DNA from: Candidatus Pacearchaeota archaeon
GTDB lineage: Archaea; Nanobdellota; Nanobdellia; Pacearchaeales; GW2011-AR1
Direction: 5' to 3'
NCBI GenBank assembly: GCA_018304205.1
Contig: JAGVWR010000021.1
Coordinates: 1-28,816, forward strand
Length of the DNA stretch: 28,816 bases
The translations under genes and the position numbers were made by a program. How positions within the stretch are numbered: position 1 is the stretch's first letter; each line of letters starts with the position of its first letter. The notes under the pieces were generated by a model. The model searched no databases and had not been told where the DNA came from. It saw only the letters and a list, made by a program, of their open reading frames with translations. Below, in pieces: positions 15,948 to 23,048 of the stretch.

Positions 15948-16607
15948 ATGTGGAAAGTAAAAAAGAGGCATATGTTACTTGGTAGTCTATATCTAATTTT
16001 ATTTTTTTACTTTACAGTTTCCTTTATTTTCATTATTCATTATTTTATAAAAGATTTAACTAAGTTTTATCCTTTAGTAGAATTAGCACTTCTTTTTCCA
16101 CTTTTAATAACAGTCCATAGTCTTATAGAAAGAGGTTTAATAGCACCATTTTTAAAACAAGGAAATCATGATCAACAGTCACTTCAAGGTTTTTTGTTTG
16201 GGATGCATGTTCTCTTTTCTTCCTTTTTCATATATCCTATTCAATTCTACTTTCCAATTCAGTTAAAAAAGTACATTTACAAAATGAATGGGGCAAAAAT
16301 AGGAAAAGGAACAAAAGTAGGGAGCATTATGGGCGAACCATTCTTAGTAGAAATTGGAGAGAACTGCATTATAAGTAATAATACTGGGATAGTAGCTCAT
16401 ACACTTTATGGGAAAAAATTAATTTTAGAGAATATAAAAATAGGGCATAATGTTATAGTAAATGACTATTCTATTATTTTTTCAGGCGTAATAATAGGGG
16501 ATAATTCTCAAATAAGAGGAAAATCAATAGTAAAAAGGGGCACAATTATTCCAAGCAATCAAGTGTGGGGAGGCATACCTGCTAAATTCATAAGTAAAAT
16601 AAAATGA
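15948..16607 (+). CDS. Membrane-anchored hexapeptide (LbH) acyltransferase, copy 2
   Basis: This 219-residue paralogue of the protein at 12951 has two N-terminal membrane segments (about 9-32 and 41-58). A third hydrophobic patch at about 80-103 probably packs on the membrane. The beta-helix runs from about residue 110 to the end (MNGAKIGKGTKVGSIMGE, IKIGHNVIVNDYSIIFSGVI, IIGDNSQIRG), finishing VWGGIPAKFISKI. Loop HTLYGKK follows the His in IVAHTLYG, a candidate catalytic base. It starts the operon 15948-17254 and overlaps the next paralogue by four bases (ATGA). It is likely to transfer an acyl or acetyl group at the inner face of the membrane; the substrate is unknown. Confidence 0.82.
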   Translation: MWKVKKRHMLLGSLYLILFFYFTVSFIFIIHYFIKDLTKFYPLVELALLFPLLITVHSLIERGLIAPFLKQGNHDQQSLQGFLFGMHVLFSSFFIYPIQFYFPIQLKKYIYKMNGAKIGKGTKVGSIMGEPFLVEIGENCIISNNTGIVAHTLYGKKLILENIKIGHNVIVNDYSIIFSGVIIGDNSQIRGKSIVKRGTIIPSNQVWGGIPAKFISKIK

Positions 16608-17254
16608 AATTAAATAAAATCTCTTTTTTTATATTGTTTATTAGCCTATTATTAAGTATCTTAATTACATGTCTAGAAAGTAAATTGTTTAAAATAATCT
16701 TTAAAAACTATGCATTTATTTTCAATATATTATTCTTCGTGCTTCTTTTCTATTTTTTAATCATTCTCTTCATAAATTTATTCATAATAAATAAGATAAA
16801 TGAGGGAACTTTTGATTTAGAAGATAAAAATAATAATTACTATCTAAGTTACAATTATATGACTAATTTAATTTTGATTCCAATTTTGCCGATGATGCCT
16901 TTCTTTTTTGTTCCACTAGTTCTAAAATTATTTGGAGCAAAGTTAGGAAGAAATAACATTGTAGGTGCAGCAATTCTTTATGATCCTGCTTTAGTCGAAA
17001 CAGGCAACAATGTTGTTTTAGGTGGCTTTTGCATAATAAAGTGTTCTCTCATAAACAAAAAGAAAATTACTCTTAAAAAAGTTAAAATAGGGGATGGAGC
17101 GACAGTCGGGGCTAATTCTTTACTTGAAGCAGGGATAGAACTTGGAGAAAATTCAATAATAGCACCAGGAGCATATGTTCCTCCATTCACAATAATTCCA
17201 AAGAATGAGCTTTGGGGCGGTAATCCCGCCAAATTCATAAAGAGAATAAAATAA
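16604..17254 (+). CDS. Membrane-anchored hexapeptide (LbH) acyltransferase, copy 3
   Basis: This is the third paralogue, 216 residues long. Membrane segments are at about 6-24 and 36-61, and a further hydrophobic stretch with prolines (LILIPILPMMPFFFVPLVLK region) is at about 89-110. The beta-helix follows (LGRNNIVGAAILYDPALVE, VGANSLLEAGIELGENSIIA) and ends LWGGNPAKFIKRIK. The histidine seen in copies 1 and 2 in the turn before the KK loop is replaced by KCSLINKKK, so this copy may be non-catalytic or may act as partner of copy 2. The ATG overlaps the preceding stop codon, so the two are translated together and could form a heterotrimeric LbH enzyme; that is an inference. Confidence 0.8.
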   Translation: MKLNKISFFILFISLLLSILITCLESKLFKIIFKNYAFIFNILFFVLLFYFLIILFINLFIINKINEGTFDLEDKNNNYYLSYNYMTNLILIPILPMMPFFFVPLVLKLFGAKLGRNNIVGAAILYDPALVETGNNVVLGGFCIIKCSLINKKKITLKKVKIGDGATVGANSLLEAGIELGENSIIAPGAYVPPFTIIPKNELWGGNPAKFIKRIK

Positions 17255-17292
17255 AGAGAAAGTATTTTAAACATGCTTTTCCTCATTAAAAA

Positions 17293-17484
17293 ATGAGTAA
17301 AGATGATCGATTTCTTTCTAAATCTATTGGGGACTTAATTCTTTTCGTAATAGCCTTTATCTTAGGAGGAGCTGGGCTAGGTATATTGTATAATTCTCAG
17401 AGTGAATTAACTAATATTGTTGGAGGATTTGCTTTAATTGGTATAGCAATTGCCATAATATATAAATTAATCCAAAATGGATAG
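17293..17484 (+). CDS. Small two-helix membrane protein, 63 aa
   Basis: This is a 63-residue protein with two predicted membrane helices, LILFVIAFILGGAGLGILY (about 11-29) and IVGGFALIGIAIAIIYKLI (about 37-58). It has no charged catalytic motif. A TATA-like AGTATTTTAAAC at 17261-17272 lies 26 bases before the ATG, so it has its own promoter after the acyltransferase pair. It overlaps the next small membrane gene by 8 bases. Not recognised; a helper subunit for the membrane acyltransferases is one possibility. Confidence 0.65.
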   Translation: MSKDDRFLSKSIGDLILFVIAFILGGAGLGILYNSQSELTNIVGGFALIGIAIAIIYKLIQNG

Positions 17485-17728
17485 AATTGAAATAGATAAA
17501 AACGTCTTAGATTTAAAATATAAGTTTGGTTTAGAAAAGGCCAGAATAGCTTTATCCCTACTCACTATAGGAATACTGGCGTTCTTGGGAACTTTTATTT
17601 GGTATGTTCAAAGAATAATCCTCGGGGTAGCTATTTCAATAATTATTATTTTAATTTCAATTATATACTACACTAGAATAAAAAAGGATATGAATAATAT
17701 TTTAGTAGATATCAAAAACCTAAAGTAA
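17477..17728 (+). CDS. Small two-helix membrane protein, 83 aa
   Basis: This 83-residue protein has membrane helices at about 24-43 (IALSLLTIGILAFLGTFIWY) and 47-66 (IILGVAISIIIILISIIYYT). An N-terminal segment (DRIEIDKNVLDLKYKFGLEK) and a C-terminal segment (RIKKDMNNILVDIKNLK) could form short helices. The gene starts inside the end of the preceding small membrane gene, so the two are coupled and probably form a complex. Not recognised. Confidence 0.65.
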   Translation: MDRIEIDKNVLDLKYKFGLEKARIALSLLTIGILAFLGTFIWYVQRIILGVAISIIIILISIIYYTRIKKDMNNILVDIKNLK

Positions 17729-17769
17729 CAGAGATTAAATATATAAAGATAAAAAATAAAATAATTATT

Positions 17770-17958
17770 ATGGTAAAGAAAACAACCGAAGAAGAAAGAA
17801 GAAGGTATATAGAGCAACCTAAACCTCAAGAGAGAGATCAGTATGGACGAAGAATTTTGCCAGCAGATAGAACCTTTCTAGATCATGATGGACAAATAGT
17901 TCATCCTAACAAAGTAGACTACGAATCAAAAAGAAAGGATAAGTATAAACCAAAATAA
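17770..17958 (+). CDS. Small highly charged protein, 62 aa
   Basis: This 62-residue basic protein is rich in Lys, Arg, Glu, Asp and Pro. The central patch RRILPADRTFLDHDGQIVHP looks more conserved than a random ORF would. There is no membrane segment and no cysteine. A strong TATA box, AAATATATAAAG (17737-17748), lies 27 bases before the ATG, the best argument that it is expressed. Function unknown; nucleic-acid or ribosome binding is possible for such a composition but not shown. Confidence 0.6.
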   Translation: MVKKTTEEERRRYIEQPKPQERDQYGRRILPADRTFLDHDGQIVHPNKVDYESKRKDKYKPK

Positions 17959-17963
17959 GATAA

Positions 17964-18344
17964 TTATTTCTTTAAAATTTCATAGACACCAAGCGGGCTT
18001 CCTACTGGATCTAGTATTATCCCAACAGCTAAATCAGTCCCATGCAGCTTAAACTCTGTTTTTTCATAATATATACTTCCGCCTTTTTCTTTGACAAGCT
18101 CTAGTGTTTTATCAACAGAATCAACAGGATAGTAGTCAACAGATATCTGTCCGAAAAATTTCTTCTTCATTATAAATCCGTCAAAATTAATTTTATTTTT
18201 ACTTTTCTCCTTAGGTATTTTTATATATATTACTGGCCCTTCATAGAAATCTGACTTAAGTTCAGATTCTTCAAATTTCCATCCAAATATGGAAGAATAA
18301 AATTCCTTTATTTCACCCATATCTTTCGCAGGAAGTACTATCAT
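17964..18344 (-). CDS. VOC (glyoxalase/bleomycin-resistance) superfamily protein
   Basis: This protein of about 126 residues has the paired beta-alpha-beta-beta-beta layout of the vicinal-oxygen-chelate fold. The N-terminal half is MIVLPAKDMGEIKEFYSSIF, then GW and KFEE. The C-terminal half has FGQISVDYYPVDSVDKTLEL, then VKEKGGSIYYEK and DPVGSPLGVYEI. It is close to the 'predicted enzyme related to lactoylglutathione lyase' group and lacks an obvious full set of glyoxalase I metal ligands. A GTG at 18362 would add six residues and overlap the upstream kinase gene. I prefer the ATG at 18344, which has GGTGGAG upstream and sits directly after the kinase stop. Substrate unknown. Confidence 0.8.
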   Translation of the reverse strand: MIVLPAKDMGEIKEFYSSIFGWKFEESELKSDFYEGPVIYIKIPKEKSKNKINFDGFIMKKKFFGQISVDYYPVDSVDKTLELVKEKGGSIYYEKTEFKLHGTDLAVGIILDPVGSPLGVYEILKK

Positions 18345-18345
18345 T

Positions 18346-20049
18346 TTATTTTTTATCTCCACCGTTAACTTTCAATCTCATAATATCTACTAAAAGAAGC
18401 AAAGCCATTATTCCAATCGCTATTTGAATCCATAGAGTATTTCCATTTACAATAGCAACTAGTCTATTATAAAAAACAACTCCTAAGATTATGAGTGCAC
18501 TAAGAAAAGCCCAGCCAAATATTTTTGAGACTTTTACTGCTCTCTTTTCAAGTTTTTTTAACTTATCCTCTATATTTGTCTCAACATGAGATATCCTATT
18601 ACCTATGTTATCCATAAATCCATTAACCATCATCATTGGCTGAATAAATCCTCCCTTATCAAGATTAAAGTTTTGATTTCCAAACCCATTCTGAAAACCA
18701 GCAAGCATCTTTTGAAAGTCAGGCGCAACATCCTTTCCAACATCACCTCTCTTTCCATCCATTTCAAGTATAGCCGGACCTATAGCATCTTTAAATGGAA
18801 GATTCTGAGTCATTATCATCTGTTTAAGTAGTGGCTCAAATCTTTTATCTGTTAAACCATATCTCTTAAGTAAGTTATTAACTGCGAGTGTGCTTCTGGT
18901 ACTTACAAGAAATTCATTTTTCTGAGGAACTTTATATTTTAGTAGCAAATTATAAGCCTCAAATATATAATCAAAGGCTCTTTCGCTCTTTTTACTATAA
19001 TAATCTTCAAATAAAACAGTCATTTCAGCTTTTAATTTTTTATACTTCTTTACATCCTTAATTTTTAAGTTATTAGCGTCTAAATGTGCCTGAATAAATT
19101 TCTCAGGATCATTTGAAAATATAGAATTATATTGCGATAAATACATTTGCTTTATGTTTTCAGGCATTTTTCCTGCAACTCCAAAGTCAATGAATCCAAT
19201 TCTTCCATCCTTAAGAACAAGCATATTCGCAGGATGTAAGTCCCCATGGAAAAGACCATCATAAAACATGTGATATGTAATGCTTTTTACCAGGTTCTCC
19301 ATAACTTTCTCCTTATCTATTCCAGATTTGTGAATTCCAGATACATCGGAGATCTTTATTCCATTTAAGTACTCTTCAACTAAAACTTTTTTCGTGTTGA
19401 AAAACACCTTTGGAATCTTTTCATATTTAGATAGTTCTTGTCTTCTGAATAAATCTGCATGTATGGCTTCCTGTTCAAAATCAAGTTCCGCATTTAGAAA
19501 TTCTTCAAGTTCTTTGAGTATAACTTTTATATCTATTCCAGCTTTCTTTAATTTTCCTTCAGCTCGATTAGAAAAAAAATGTAATGCAGATAAATCTTTT
19601 TCTATTATTTCCTGTGCGTCCGGTCTTTGTACTTTAACAACAACTATTTCTCCAGTATGTAATTTGGCTCTATGTACTTGAGATAAAGAAGCGGCCGCTA
19701 TAGGTTTTTCTTCAATTTTTTCAAATAAATCATCAAGCTTTTTTCCAAACTCGCTCTCTATTATTTGCGAAGCTTTAGAAAAAGGAAAAGGAGGTACACT
19801 ATCTTGCAACTTTTCAAATTCTCTTCTATAAATCTCAGGAATAACCAAGTAATTTATGCTTAAAAATTGCCCAAGTTTAATAAAAACAGGACCAAGCTCT
19901 TCAAATGCCTTCCTTAAATTAATTGCCAATTTCTCAGGATCCTTAGTTTTTCTCTTAATAAGAAATCTTCGCAATTTATATTTCTTCAAAACTCTATTTA
20001 TTTCAAGAATTCGTTTCAAATTTCTAATAGCTCCTCTTTTCTTTATCAT
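18346..20049 (-). CDS. ABC1/AarF/UbiB family atypical kinase with C-terminal membrane anchor
   Basis: This protein of 567 residues has the UbiB-type kinase-like fold. Its signatures are FIKLGQFLS (the KxGQ motif), AAASLSQVHRAKL (the alanine-rich nucleotide loop), VVVKVQRP, ELDFEQEA, FHGDLHPANML and GFIDFGVAGKM. In order these are the family's lid, A-loop, ion-pair and metal-binding elements. Two membrane helices lie at the C-terminus (about 515-535 and 540-560), as in UbiB. Bacterial members support ubiquinone and isoprenoid-lipid handling. Archaeal members are widespread but unassigned, and polyprenoid lipid transport or metabolism is the best guess. I start at the ATG at 20049 because CTTAAATA at 20072-20079 places transcription there; ATG 20058 is the alternative. 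It is followed by the VOC gene. Confidence 0.9.
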   Translation of the reverse strand: MIKKRGAIRNLKRILEINRVLKKYKLRRFLIKRKTKDPEKLAINLRKAFEELGPVFIKLGQFLSINYLVIPEIYRREFEKLQDSVPPFPFSKASQIIESEFGKKLDDLFEKIEEKPIAAASLSQVHRAKLHTGEIVVVKVQRPDAQEIIEKDLSALHFFSNRAEGKLKKAGIDIKVILKELEEFLNAELDFEQEAIHADLFRRQELSKYEKIPKVFFNTKKVLVEEYLNGIKISDVSGIHKSGIDKEKVMENLVKSITYHMFYDGLFHGDLHPANMLVLKDGRIGFIDFGVAGKMPENIKQMYLSQYNSIFSNDPEKFIQAHLDANNLKIKDVKKYKKLKAEMTVLFEDYYSKKSERAFDYIFEAYNLLLKYKVPQKNEFLVSTRSTLAVNNLLKRYGLTDKRFEPLLKQMIMTQNLPFKDAIGPAILEMDGKRGDVGKDVAPDFQKMLAGFQNGFGNQNFNLDKGGFIQPMMMVNGFMDNIGNRISHVETNIEDKLKKLEKRAVKVSKIFGWAFLSALIILGVVFYNRLVAIVNGNTLWIQIAIGIMALLLLVDIMRLKVNGGDKK

Positions 20050-20074
20050 TACAAACATCAAACTTACTTAATAT

Positions 20075-21301
20075 TTAAGCTTTTTTAATTACGCCCCCAA
20101 GTACTTTCCTTATATACCTATAAAACTCTTCTTCAGGATGATATTGAGATATGACTCTTTTAATCTTTCTTAAATTTTCCTTCACCCTATTACTTCCTAG
20201 ATATTTGATTTTTTTATTAAGTTCTTTTAAGCTAATGTTATCATATTCTAAAGCATCCCCCAAACCAGCCTTAGAAATAGGCTCCATAGTCAGAAATTGA
20301 TCCATATTAGATGGGATACCCAAAATAGGTACCCCAAAAGATAATGCTTGATAAACTCCCGCACTCCCCCCATTATTTATTGCGAGGTCTGCCCTTTTTA
20401 AAAACTCTGAAGCCTTTGCAAAATTCATGTAGACAACATTTTTACTGTCTTTATTAAGAACATCTTTTCTTCCTGTTACTACTATTATGAAATTTTCACC
20501 ATTATTTAAAAAATTGATTAGTTTCTGATTGATTTCTCCGCTAGATCCAAAAGACAGATAGACTACTCTTTTATTTCTAGGAATTTTGATTTTTTTGTTT
20601 TTAATTTCAGGTTCCCATATAATTGGCCCAATAAAAGCGTGTGATTTTGGAACTTTTACATTATCATATATTTCTTTTATATCCGAATAAACACAATAAT
20701 CACCATGATGATATGCCTCTCTTATCCCTCTTGCCTCATCTAGGCCATACTTTCTACAAATCAGGTTATATCCAGATAAGTATCTCCTAAAAAACAATTT
20801 TCTAAAGATTCTATTATTCAATAATATCGTTAGAATCTTCTTTCCGAGTATCTTTCCAGCCAAAATATTCGAGGCAGGATAAACCTCCCGATAATACTTA
20901 CTCCAATAAAAACTTGTTACATTAACAAAGGGTTTATTTTCCAGTTTACAACTAATTTTCAAACTAGGTCTAAAATCCCCGACAACTAAGTCAGGTTTAA
21001 TTTTTCTAATTATTCTTCTTTCTTCTTCTATGTATTTTTCTAGTAATTTCCTTGGAAAAAGAGGTTTTCCAAGAAACATATTTTTCTTAAATTTTTCTGA
21101 ATCTTGAGACTTTAATTCTATCATCTTTTTTTTATCAAAATCAATTAAATTGTTATATCTTCCATCAACAGCGAAGTATACATCAAATCCTTTTTTCGCA
21201 AGATATTTAGCTAATTTTAAAGGCCTCCCGACATGAGCGAGACTTACAGCTTCTGAAAAGAATAAAATCCTATATTTTAGTAATTTTGATCTTTCATTCA
21301 T
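20075..21301 (-). CDS. UGT/MurG-like GT-B glycosyltransferase
   Basis: This is a GT-B fold enzyme of 408 residues. The N-terminal half has ILFFSEAVSLAHVGRPLKLA, with the HVGRP turn typical of UGTs acting on lipid or secondary metabolites, and PDLVVGDFRPS. The C-terminal donor-binding half has VYLSFGSSGEINQ, LAINNGGSAGVYQALSFGVP and MDQFLTMEPISKAGLG, which match the NDP-sugar site of UGT family 1 and MurG-like enzymes. There is no signal peptide; such enzymes sit at the inner membrane face. An in-frame TTG at 21355 would add 18 basic residues. I prefer the ATG at 21301, because GATTATAAACG (21321-21332) lies about 25 bases upstream. The acceptor is unknown. A lipid or N-acyl metabolite acceptor would fit the neighbourhood. 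Confidence 0.88.
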   Translation of the reverse strand: MNERSKLLKYRILFFSEAVSLAHVGRPLKLAKYLAKKGFDVYFAVDGRYNNLIDFDKKKMIELKSQDSEKFKKNMFLGKPLFPRKLLEKYIEEERRIIRKIKPDLVVGDFRPSLKISCKLENKPFVNVTSFYWSKYYREVYPASNILAGKILGKKILTILLNNRIFRKLFFRRYLSGYNLICRKYGLDEARGIREAYHHGDYCVYSDIKEIYDNVKVPKSHAFIGPIIWEPEIKNKKIKIPRNKRVVYLSFGSSGEINQKLINFLNNGENFIIVVTGRKDVLNKDSKNVVYMNFAKASEFLKRADLAINNGGSAGVYQALSFGVPILGIPSNMDQFLTMEPISKAGLGDALEYDNISLKELNKKIKYLGSNRVKENLRKIKRVISQYHPEEEFYRYIRKVLGGVIKKA

Positions 21302-21320
21302 AATTTTACTTGGTCTTTTT

Positions 21321-21352
21321 CGTTTATAATCCCTTTTGTTAAGATTTATATA
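21321..21352. promoter_or_regulatory. Divergent promoter region between glycosyltransferase (-) and membrane protein (+)
   Basis: GATTATAAACG on the minus strand (21321-21332) serves the glycosyltransferase. TTTATATA at 21345-21352 reads well in both directions and is about 31 bases before the plus-strand ATG at 21380. Confidence 0.45.
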
Positions 21353-21379
21353 CAATTCTATCCTTTAAAATACAAGAAG

Positions 21380-21781
21380 ATGGTGGACGCAATATTAAAT
21401 TGGCTAAGTGTAATCGCGGCAGTTGTATATCTAAGTTTTATAATAATATTTATTCTTCTAAAAGAGAAGATGCTTAAAGTTCTAAGAAAAATTGGCGGAG
21501 ATACAACTTTCCCAATGATAGTTGCAGGCCTTATATGCCTAGGAGTTTTATATCTTTTAGTAAAAGAGGTAAGCATATCTTATATTTTTATGGCCATGAT
21601 TTTATCAAGAATTTTATTATTTGTAACGTCTATGGGAGATCCGTATTCGTTCGTCGAATTCACAAGAAGATTATCATCAAAGAAATTTCAAATAGAAGAT
21701 TGGTTTGAAATATTTATATGGGTAATAATATCCCTAGGCACATTATATGAAAATTTTTGGCCAAATCCTATATCTTTCTGA
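21380..21781 (+). CDS. Small integral membrane protein, 133 aa
   Basis: This 133-residue protein has four predicted membrane segments, at about 8-28, 45-62, 65-83 and 106-122. Between the first two is a short basic loop (KEKMLKVLRKIGGDTT), and between the last two a polar loop (GDPYSFVEFTRRLSSKKFQ). No catalytic motif is visible and I do not recognise the family. It is divergent from the glycosyltransferase, with only 78 bases between starts, so common control and a shared role in membrane glycolipid handling are possible. Confidence 0.65.
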   Translation: MVDAILNWLSVIAAVVYLSFIIIFILLKEKMLKVLRKIGGDTTFPMIVAGLICLGVLYLLVKEVSISYIFMAMILSRILLFVTSMGDPYSFVEFTRRLSSKKFQIEDWFEIFIWVIISLGTLYENFWPNPISF

Positions 21782-21828
21782 TCTTTAAAAACAAAAAGGT
21801 TTAAATATCCTTATTACATCTACTAGTT

Positions 21829-22200
21829 ATGAGTAAAAAAAAGGGGGATAAGGGTGTGACTGGAAATTTAGATGCTGATATAAATAGGGCTGAAAAGAGA
21901 AGTTTTACACAATCATCTTCGTCTAAAGGAGACATTAGAAAAATGATAAAGTCTAATCCATTTATAAATATGGGTGGTTTAATTAATGAAGAGGTAATTG
22001 ATAGTTTTCTAAATGCAGGACAAGAATCCATAAAAGTCACTCAAGCAGTCATTCCAAATATGGTAACAGATTATGTTAGAAATTCAGGAAGAAAGGCAAT
22101 GCATCATGCTATTGAAGCGAACAAACAAATTCTTAGTGGCGTCTCGAAAATGCTTGACAACGCAAAAGATCTAGCTGATAAAGCTTATGATCAAATTTAA
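21829..22200 (+). CDS. Hypothetical helical protein, 123 aa
   Basis: This is a 123-residue protein. The first 40 residues are Lys/Ser-rich and probably disordered (MSKKKGDKGVTGNLDADINR onward). From about 42 to the end it is amphipathic helix (NPFINMGGLINEEVIDSFLN, then AIEANKQILSGVSKMLDNAK). It somewhat resembles phasin-like or apolipoprotein-like surface-binding helices, but that is a composition argument only. It has no cysteine and no membrane helix. TATA AGGTTTAAATATCC (about 21798-21810) is 25 bases before the ATG, which indicates a leaderless transcript. Confidence 0.65.
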   Translation: MSKKKGDKGVTGNLDADINRAEKRSFTQSSSSKGDIRKMIKSNPFINMGGLINEEVIDSFLNAGQESIKVTQAVIPNMVTDYVRNSGRKAMHHAIEANKQILSGVSKMLDNAKDLADKAYDQI

Positions 22201-22260
22201 TTTTCTAATTTTTATCTAAATAATTTAATGTCTCGTGGGCATGCGTCCTTAGGGTTAAGT

Positions 22261-22378
22261 TAGCTACATAAACCGAATAACTATGAGCTATTTTAGTTCA
22301 ATGCTCCGACTGGAGCGTATTACTATTTGGTTGAGTTCTCCGAAGGAGCGTTAATCTAAATTTCGGTTTATGACGCTA
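22261..22378. ncRNA. Structured non-coding element of about 118 nt (candidate RNA or small mobile element)
   Basis: An 11-bp perfect inverted repeat, CATAAACCGAA (22267-22277) with TTCGGTTTATG (22362-22372), is extended outside by TAGC/GCTA (22261-22264 and 22375-22378). It encloses three hairpins: AACTA/TAGTT (22279-22298), GCTCC-GACT-GGAGC (22303-22316) and CTCC-GAA-GGAG (22338-22348). The last two lie in a roughly 28-nt unit repeated twice. There is no ORF here. On the minus strand TTATTTAAAC near 22400 would place a transcription start close to 22376, exactly at the outer stem; a plus-strand TATA-like stretch lies at about 22214-22226. Strand is therefore open. The rest of 22201-22523 holds only the promoter and leader of the toxin-antitoxin pair. 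Confidence 0.5.
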
Positions 22379-22391
22379 CAACCAAAACAGC

Positions 22392-22408
22392 GAAAAGTTT
22401 AAATAATA
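22392..22408 (+). promoter_or_regulatory. Probable promoter of the RelBE-type operon, with long leader
   Basis: AAAAGTTTAAATAATAT is a good BRE/TATA combination. It is followed by TATACATATGTATA, a near-palindrome at about 22408-22421 that could be the antitoxin's operator. The antitoxin ATG is at 22524, so the leader would be about 90 nt, unusual in a window where most genes are leaderless. The leader is rich in GCA/CAC words and has visibly different composition. Confidence 0.45.
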
Positions 22409-22523
22409 TACATATGTATACAAATATATACTCAAGGCAAAGCCATAGCACAATTGCACAGACACAGCAACTTTGATTGCATCGTCATCGCACATAAGCA
22501 TCGGCACAGCACAGAGAAAGAAA

Positions 22524-22760
22524 ATGGAAACAACACTAAGATTAAATGTTAGAACAAAAGAAGAGCTTGATAAATTCAGGCAATACAAAAATGAAAGCTA
22601 CGATGAGTTAGTTAGAAAACTAATTCATTTAGCAAAACTATGTGAAGATGAACCAAAATTATCACAGAAAACTATTAAAGAAATCAAAGAAGCTAGAGAA
22701 AGAGTTAAGAAAGGAAAATTCTATACAGAAGCAGAGGCAAAGAAAATACTCGGCTTATAA
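22524..22760 (+). CDS. RelB-like antitoxin
   Basis: This 78-residue protein precedes a RelE-like toxin. The N-terminus METTLRLNVRTKEELDKFRQ, followed by YKNESYDELVRKLI, fits a ribbon-helix-helix DNA-binding domain: an N-terminal strand, then two helices. The C-terminal acidic/basic helix region (KTIKEIKEARERVKKGKFYT, EAEAKKILGL) is a typical toxin-neutralising tail. Upstream in-frame ATG codons back to 22473 exist. I use 22524 because the residues before it are low in structure and unlike the family. The stop is one base before the toxin ATG. It probably represses its own operon through the palindrome near 22408-22421. Confidence 0.8.
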   Translation: METTLRLNVRTKEELDKFRQYKNESYDELVRKLIHLAKLCEDEPKLSQKTIKEIKEARERVKKGKFYTEAEAKKILGL

Positions 22761-22761
22761 A

Positions 22762-23010
22762 ATGTACAAACTTATTCTTGAAAAGAAAGCAATTCATGAC
22801 TTGAATAAGTTAGAAACAAAAGTTAAAGATAGAATTTGGAATAAACTTCAAGAGTGTAAAGAAGATCCGTTTAGATTTTTTGAAAAATTAGTTGAAATGC
22901 CAGGGTTTAAACTAAGAATTGGTGATTGGAGAGTTATAGCTGATATTATCAGAGAGAAAGAAGCAATTATAGTTTTGAAAGTTAGCCATAGAAAAAATGT
23001 TTATGACTAA
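22762..23010 (+). CDS. RelE/ParE-superfamily toxin
   Basis: This 82-residue toxin is likely a ribosome-dependent mRNA interferase. The fold markers are in order: YKLILEKKAIHDLNKLETKVKDRIWNKL (first strand and helices, in parts), PGFKLRIGDWRVIADII (about 47-63), and IIVLKVSHRKNVYD at the end. The C-terminal SHRKNVY corresponds to the 'GHRKdVY' motif with its catalytic Arg/Tyr, and R-x-GDWRVI to the central arginine. Longer in-frame reading to 22642 overlaps the antitoxin and is not needed. With the antitoxin it forms a standard two-gene module, very likely mobile. Confidence 0.88.
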   Translation: MYKLILEKKAIHDLNKLETKVKDRIWNKLQECKEDPFRFFEKLVEMPGFKLRIGDWRVIADIIREKEAIIVLKVSHRKNVYD

Positions 23011-23048
23011 TTTCTAATATCGTGAGGAAAAAGTTGGGGAGTTAATCC

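Noticed and set aside
22376..22588. Minus-strand 70-aa ORF across the structured element and the toxin-antitoxin promoter
   Set aside because: It is antisense to the antitoxin start and reads through promoter and hairpin sequence, with no protein-like features.
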